DNA of 64,000 nt from Anseranas semipalmata. Lineage: Eukaryota; Chordata; Aves; Anseriformes; Anseranatidae. The position numbers and the translations under genes are program-made. The DNA lies in the NCBI GenBank assembly GCA_013399115.1, contig VXAA01001260.1, positions 1 to 64,000 on the forward strand, read 5' to 3'. This document shows positions 59,856-64,000 of this stretch, piece after piece (position 1 is the stretch's first letter; each line of letters starts with the position of its first letter). The notes under the pieces are model-generated. The model was given only the letters and a program-made list of their open reading frames with translations. It did not search any database and was not told the DNA's origin.

Positions 59856-60779
59856 TGTTTTGTCCCGCTCGGCGGGAGTGGAGATAGGTTTGTTTGAATC
59901 TCTGGGTTGGAAGGCAAGACAATAAGAGTCTTTCAATACAGGTTTCAACAAGGCTAAACTTTTACTGATAATTTGCTAAGGAATTATTAGAGGCATGGCA
60001 AAAGTACATAGTTTTCAAATAATAGAGAAAAAGAGAGAGAGTATAGGAATAGAGAGATAGAGAGAGATATCATCACCCGTGGATCCAGCGTTGTTTTGTC
60101 CACTCCAGGTTCTTGGGTGGTGGGCACGCCCCATGGGCACTCTAGAGTTGGGGTTTTAAAACTTAATCCCTGCCTCCTTGAATGATTGAAAAGTGAGTCT
60201 GGGGTGGTTCTCAGGGTCCATGGTGGTCTTCTGCCACACACCCCTCCTATTTCAGGTGCAGTCTTACTTTTTGTTGATGTAGTGAAAGGGGACACTGCCC
60301 CACCTCCAGTTCTCGTTTCGTATGCTAATTACTCTGCAGTCTTTTGTCCCAGGACCTTCTTGAGAGGGGGTCGCCAGGGGGTTGTAAATACCTTTCCTCC
60401 CCCAAATGCCAGAACCAGTGGCACCATGATGTATCAGATGGTTATCCAAAATAAGGAAGTTGGCCCCAGAGAAGCGATGTCCGGCCTTCACAGGACCCAC
60501 TTTTCTGGCCTCATCTTATCTTGTTGCTGTGGTAACACACTTTCTTTGCCGAGTGTTTGAGACATCATTCTTTTTAGCGTCTTACGTCTGGTTTGCTGTT
60601 TCTTTACACCTTATGGTGACATTACTCCTGGAGAAGGGCACTGCAATGGTCCCCTGGTGTGAACAGGGACCATGTCTTTCCTTTAATCTCTTGGTTGGCA
60701 TTAGTGTCAGCTCTGTCTTCCCCTTTACAATACAGGTGCTACTGCCTAAGGACCACAGGTGCTAAGCCTTAAGGATCAC
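59856..60779 (-). mobile_element. Probable endogenous retroviral LTR (solo), minus orientation
   Basis: A 0.92-kb GC-richer block. Read on the minus strand it begins TGTGATCCTTAAGG (60779 side) and ends GCGGGACAAAACA (59856 side), so it has TG...CA ends. Inside, in the order expected of an LTR, are a long U3-like part, a TATA-like GTTTTAAAACC (about 60150-60172), and an AGTAAA (variant polyadenylation signal, about 59958) about 100 bp before the CA end. A GA-rich stretch lies at 60019-60070. No flanking 5-bp target duplication and no gag, pol or env coding sequence were found beside it, which fits a solo LTR but leaves the ends uncertain. An alternative end is the other TGTGG-type start at about 60756. 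Confidence 0.5.
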
Positions 60780-63520
60780 AAAAACAAAATCTTCCTTTGG
60801 TATATTTCTCCTTTTCCCCTCAGAGGAGGAAAAAAACACTCAAATACTTTAGGGGCATGAGCACACACATTGCCTGCACAGCAAAAGTATGTCAGAGAAC
60901 CCCAGAACTCATTAAGTGACACAGAAAGAGTAGCCAGTTTAATGCTGTCCTTCAACTTTGATTGAAAACTATTTTCTGCATGGAGAAATTGTTCAGGGCA
61001 ATTTTATGAGTATGAGAAAGGAGAAAATCACCACTCCAAATTGCATCATTTAATCAGTTCCTATTACTGATCATTTAAAAGAATTCAGACTACCATATTT
61101 TTTTTTATTCCTTCAGAAAATAAACTGATATTTTCCACATGAAGCAGCAGTAAAGTGGAAGAGCTGCCTGTGTTTAATCTCCTGTTTTTTTGGTCAACAT
61201 GTAAACTGGCCCCCAGCTTACTTCGAGCCAGCTTGCTGGCCGGGCTAATGAGGTTTCCAGACCTGCCTCCTCTCCCTGTGGTGGTTGTTCCTCACACACC
61301 CTCAGAGATCCCAGAAAGCATACCAGAGAAGGGGTTGCCCTTCAGAGAAGCACAGAGAGAGTGCAAGAGAAAGAATGCAAGAAGGAAGATGGTTCTGTGC
61401 ATCCCCAATCTTTAAAGGAAGGCAGTGACTTCTCCAGCTCCAGGACTGTCCTTACTTATTTCAAGCTCAAGTGAATGCTCTCAGTTTTAGTCCTGTAGTG
61501 TCATTTGATAGTGGCTTGGGCAGTACAATCAAATGAACCCTAGATCACATTTTTCTGTGCCAGATTTGAACTCTGAAAATATGCATATTAAGAAATCAGG
61601 CTGACCACATGCCAATGGACTTTTGTACAGAGACACAGACAGAAACTCCAAACTATGAGTTTGTGAGGATTTGTGAAATAATGAGCAACAGTAGCAAAAG
61701 ACACCCATTTTCTATATTGCTTTCAAAACTTTTCATAAAGACGGTTGAAAACAAGTCTACATTGACTATAAATGACTCTAATGACTAATATATCTTTTAG
61801 CATACTTAATAACATATTCTTGGAACATAAACATGAACATTATCAGTCATTAAATGATGATCAAAATAAGCTGCAACATCTGAAGCTCCAATACTTATAA
61901 CAAATTCAAAGGGACACTTTAGATTTCTACCAGTGATACAAACATATATTTTAGATGGTATTACTTTATGCCTACTGAAGGTTTTATGTGGGTTTAACTG
62001 ACTGCTGTCTTCATTTAACATGCAGCCTTACAAAAGGTAGTGTCACAGTGATGGCTGGTGATTTATTCCATTAGCAACTATGGGCCTTTAAAACACTGCA
62101 AGTATCATTGCTGAATTTAGCACAGCTGAATGTCAACTTATTGTATTGACACACAACACAAAAGAAACAAATTCCTTCAAGCATTTTAGTGAATGTTAAG
62201 TCATGATCTTATAGAATCCCAAACTAGGTATTTCCAGAAATAGTAGGCTGAGACTCAAACTCATGAATTGTCAATGAAAAGGTGACAAAAGACCTAACTA
62301 CTTTATGAACACTGAGGATATTTAGAACATTCAAGCCTGTTTTGCTACTTTTGTAGACACATAGAGGTATTTTTAACCTGCAAAAGGCCTTGGTAACTGT
62401 CTGGAAGTCTACTTATATAATTCTTCATCTTAACAGCACCACAAATTATAGCTGACACTCCTACTGTGACCTGTGCTGTTTTTTCCTATATGCATGAAAT
62501 AGTGCCAAGATATCAAAAAGACCCACTTTTTCTTTCTAATGGGTTGTGCTCAACTGCAGCTTCCCAATAACTTGTTAACTCTACAGGGGTTTCTTCACTC
62601 TAATTTTCCAATGACAAATGCAAATAAAGAAATGTAACCTCAGTTGTGCTCATGGCTATTTATTCAGATTATTAGAGCTGAAATACTAAGATCTTTCAAA
62701 AAGAAAGTTTGTGGAAAAAGTGGTAACAAAATACCCCTTAGTAACATATTAAAGAAAAGGAAACACTAATATGAGAAATCAGATCTACTTAAATCTTGCC
62801 TTTTTAAAACTTTTTTTTTTCATTTTAAGGATTATTTCCCTTTTTAAAAGCAGTAGATCCCTGGCAACAGCTCCTCAGCCTTAAAACATAAAAGAGTTCA
62901 TCCAAAGAATGATGAGATCCTAGAAGCACGTAAGGTGACATTTATATCCCTGAACAAATTCGCACAGAGGATTTTCCAATGTATAAATAGTGGCCACAGA
63001 AAATACTTGGAGAAACTAGGGAAAAGTGTTTGACAAAGTTTTTCTAAGAGCTCTTAGAAATCTTAAATATTTTATAGTCATCCGAGTGAGCAAGCTTTCA
63101 ATGGCTGCTCCAGACTCATGTGTAGGCTTATGCATAAATTTCCAACAAAACTGCATCATTTTTTTCTGGATCTTCTCTGTATTCTTTGCCTGCATCTCCA
63201 CTGAAATCCAAGTCTCAAAAGCCAAAAATGATATTCTGACTGAGGTCACACCCATTCTGAAGTTACCAGTATATTCATCTCTCTGTCGCACGAAGGACAG
63301 TCTTATGTATTTGTTTGTTTGTTTGTTTTGGGGAGGGATAGTAGGAGCACATTTTTTTATATATCAAAACCAGGCACATATATATAGGTGGATCTCAAAT
63401 TGAAAGTCAAATTGCATGCATTATCCTCAAGTTAGACATAAAAGATAAATTTCCTTGTTTGTGTGGCACTGATGACAGTACTGCTACGTAGCACAGAAAG
63501 GGCGGTACTTTGTAGAGAAG
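60780..63520. other. No gene seen
   Basis: About 2.7 kb. A GC-richer patch at 61155-61430 has an 86-codon frame with no recognised motif. Overlapping plus and minus frames at 63016-63403 likewise carry no recognised domain. A (GTTT)n run lies at 63306-63330. Confidence 0.4.
63306..63330. repeat. (GTTT)n microsatellite
   Basis: About five TTTG units followed by TTTTGGGG. Confidence 0.9.
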
Positions 63521-63681
63521 AATCATATAATCATAGAGTCATTTAAGTTGGAAAAGACCTCTAAGATCATCAAGTCCAACTGTTAACCTAGCACTGCCAA
63601 GACTACGACTAGACCATGTCCCTAAGCACCACATCTACATGCCTTTTGAATACCTCCAGGGATGGTGACTCAACCACTTCC
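63521..63681 (-). mobile_element. CR1 LINE 3' end, young, cut by the assembly gap
   Basis: Minus-strand CR1 tail (AATCATATAATCATAGAGTC) and 3' UTR, then the ORF2 C-terminus coding for [15 protein letters not shown], up to GTGACTCAACCACTTCC, where N begins. It matches the copy at 57.0-57.15 kb almost base for base. The gap starts inside the repeat, so the element almost certainly continues into the Ns. Confidence 0.95.
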
Positions 63682-64000
63682 NNNNNNNNNNNNNNNNNNN
63701 NNNNNNNNNNNNNNNNNNNNNNNNNNNNNNNNNNNNNNNNNNNNNNNNNNNNNNNNNNNNNNNNNNNNNNNNNNNNNNNNNNNNNNNNNNNNNNNNNNNN
63801 NNNNNNNNNNNNNNNNNNNNNNNNNNNNNNNNNNNNNNNNNNNNNNNNNNNNNNNNNNNNNNNNNNNNNNNNNNNNNNNNNNNNNNNNNNNNNNNNNNNN
63901 NNNNNNNNNNNNNNNNNNNNNNNNNNNNNNNNNNNNNNNNNNNNNNNNNNNNNNNNNNNNNNNNNNNNNNNNNNNNNNNNNNNNNNNNNNNNNNNNNNNN
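63682..64000. other. Assembly gap (319 N to the window end)
   Basis: Unbroken N. It starts inside a young CR1 copy, the sort of repeat that often breaks short-read assemblies. Confidence 1.

Noticed and set aside
63016..63403. Overlapping plus and minus frames near the right edge
   Set aside because: Neither has a recognised motif, and both being open argues for chance.

Overview
This window looks like bird (avian) nuclear DNA from a gene-poor, AT-rich interval, either intergenic or inside very long introns. The diagnosis rests on its repeats. At least fourteen fragments of CR1, the dominant LINE of birds, lie on both strands. Most are truncated at the 5' end, and several still carry the 8-bp 3' tail repeats typical of avian CR1 (ATTCTATG or ATTCTGTG type). 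I found no host exon, tRNA, rRNA, CRISPR array or bacterial-style operon. The open frames of any length that I could identify are CR1 open-frame fragments; others are low-complexity translations or frames I cannot assign.

Layout. 1-1211: a GC-richer block with a diverged tandem array of about 180 bp per unit that runs off the left edge. 2.5-3.4 kb: CR1 reverse transcriptase fragment (-). 8.85-10.03 kb: CR1 (+). 11.25-11.82 kb: possible LTR-like block. 12.40-13.37 kb: the best-kept CR1 reading frame (-). 15.2-16.5 kb: very old CR1/L3-like relic (+). 17.1-18.66 kb: internally deleted CR1 that keeps part of ORF1 (esterase-like) and both ends of ORF2 (+). 21.26-21.59 kb: CR1 tail (+). 25.56-25.99 kb: CR1 (-). 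29.6-30.45 kb: second old CR1/L3-like relic (+). 32.65-33.21 kb: young CR1 (+). 36.19-36.71 kb: CR1 (-) whose middle is replaced by an LTR-like segment. 38.74-39.31 kb: CR1 (-). 42.51-42.60 kb: CR1 stub ending at an N. 44.63-44.95 kb: CR1 RT fragment (-). 45.17-45.37 kb: perfect 101-bp tandem duplication. 45.42-45.79 kb: CR1 tail (+). 55.44-56.33 kb: old avian CR1 (+). 56.79-57.15 kb: young CR1 (+). 59.86-60.78 kb: probable endogenous retroviral LTR (-). 63.52-63.68 kb: young CR1 (-) running into a gap of N to the end.

No genes here work together in a pathway. What can be read is a history of retrotransposition: very old L3-like copies, middle-aged CR1 copies with many indels, and young CR1 copies with only one or two lesions, plus nested LTR material and microsatellite growth. 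The more unusual points are the ~180-bp array, the ORF1 esterase relic, the LTR-for-CR1 replacement at 36.2 kb, the perfect 101-bp duplication, the ~26-unit GAA tract, and the near-identical inverted CR1 pair flanking the right end. I did not find an undescribed biological system, and I had no alignment tools, so subfamily names and percent identities are not given except where I counted bases by eye.
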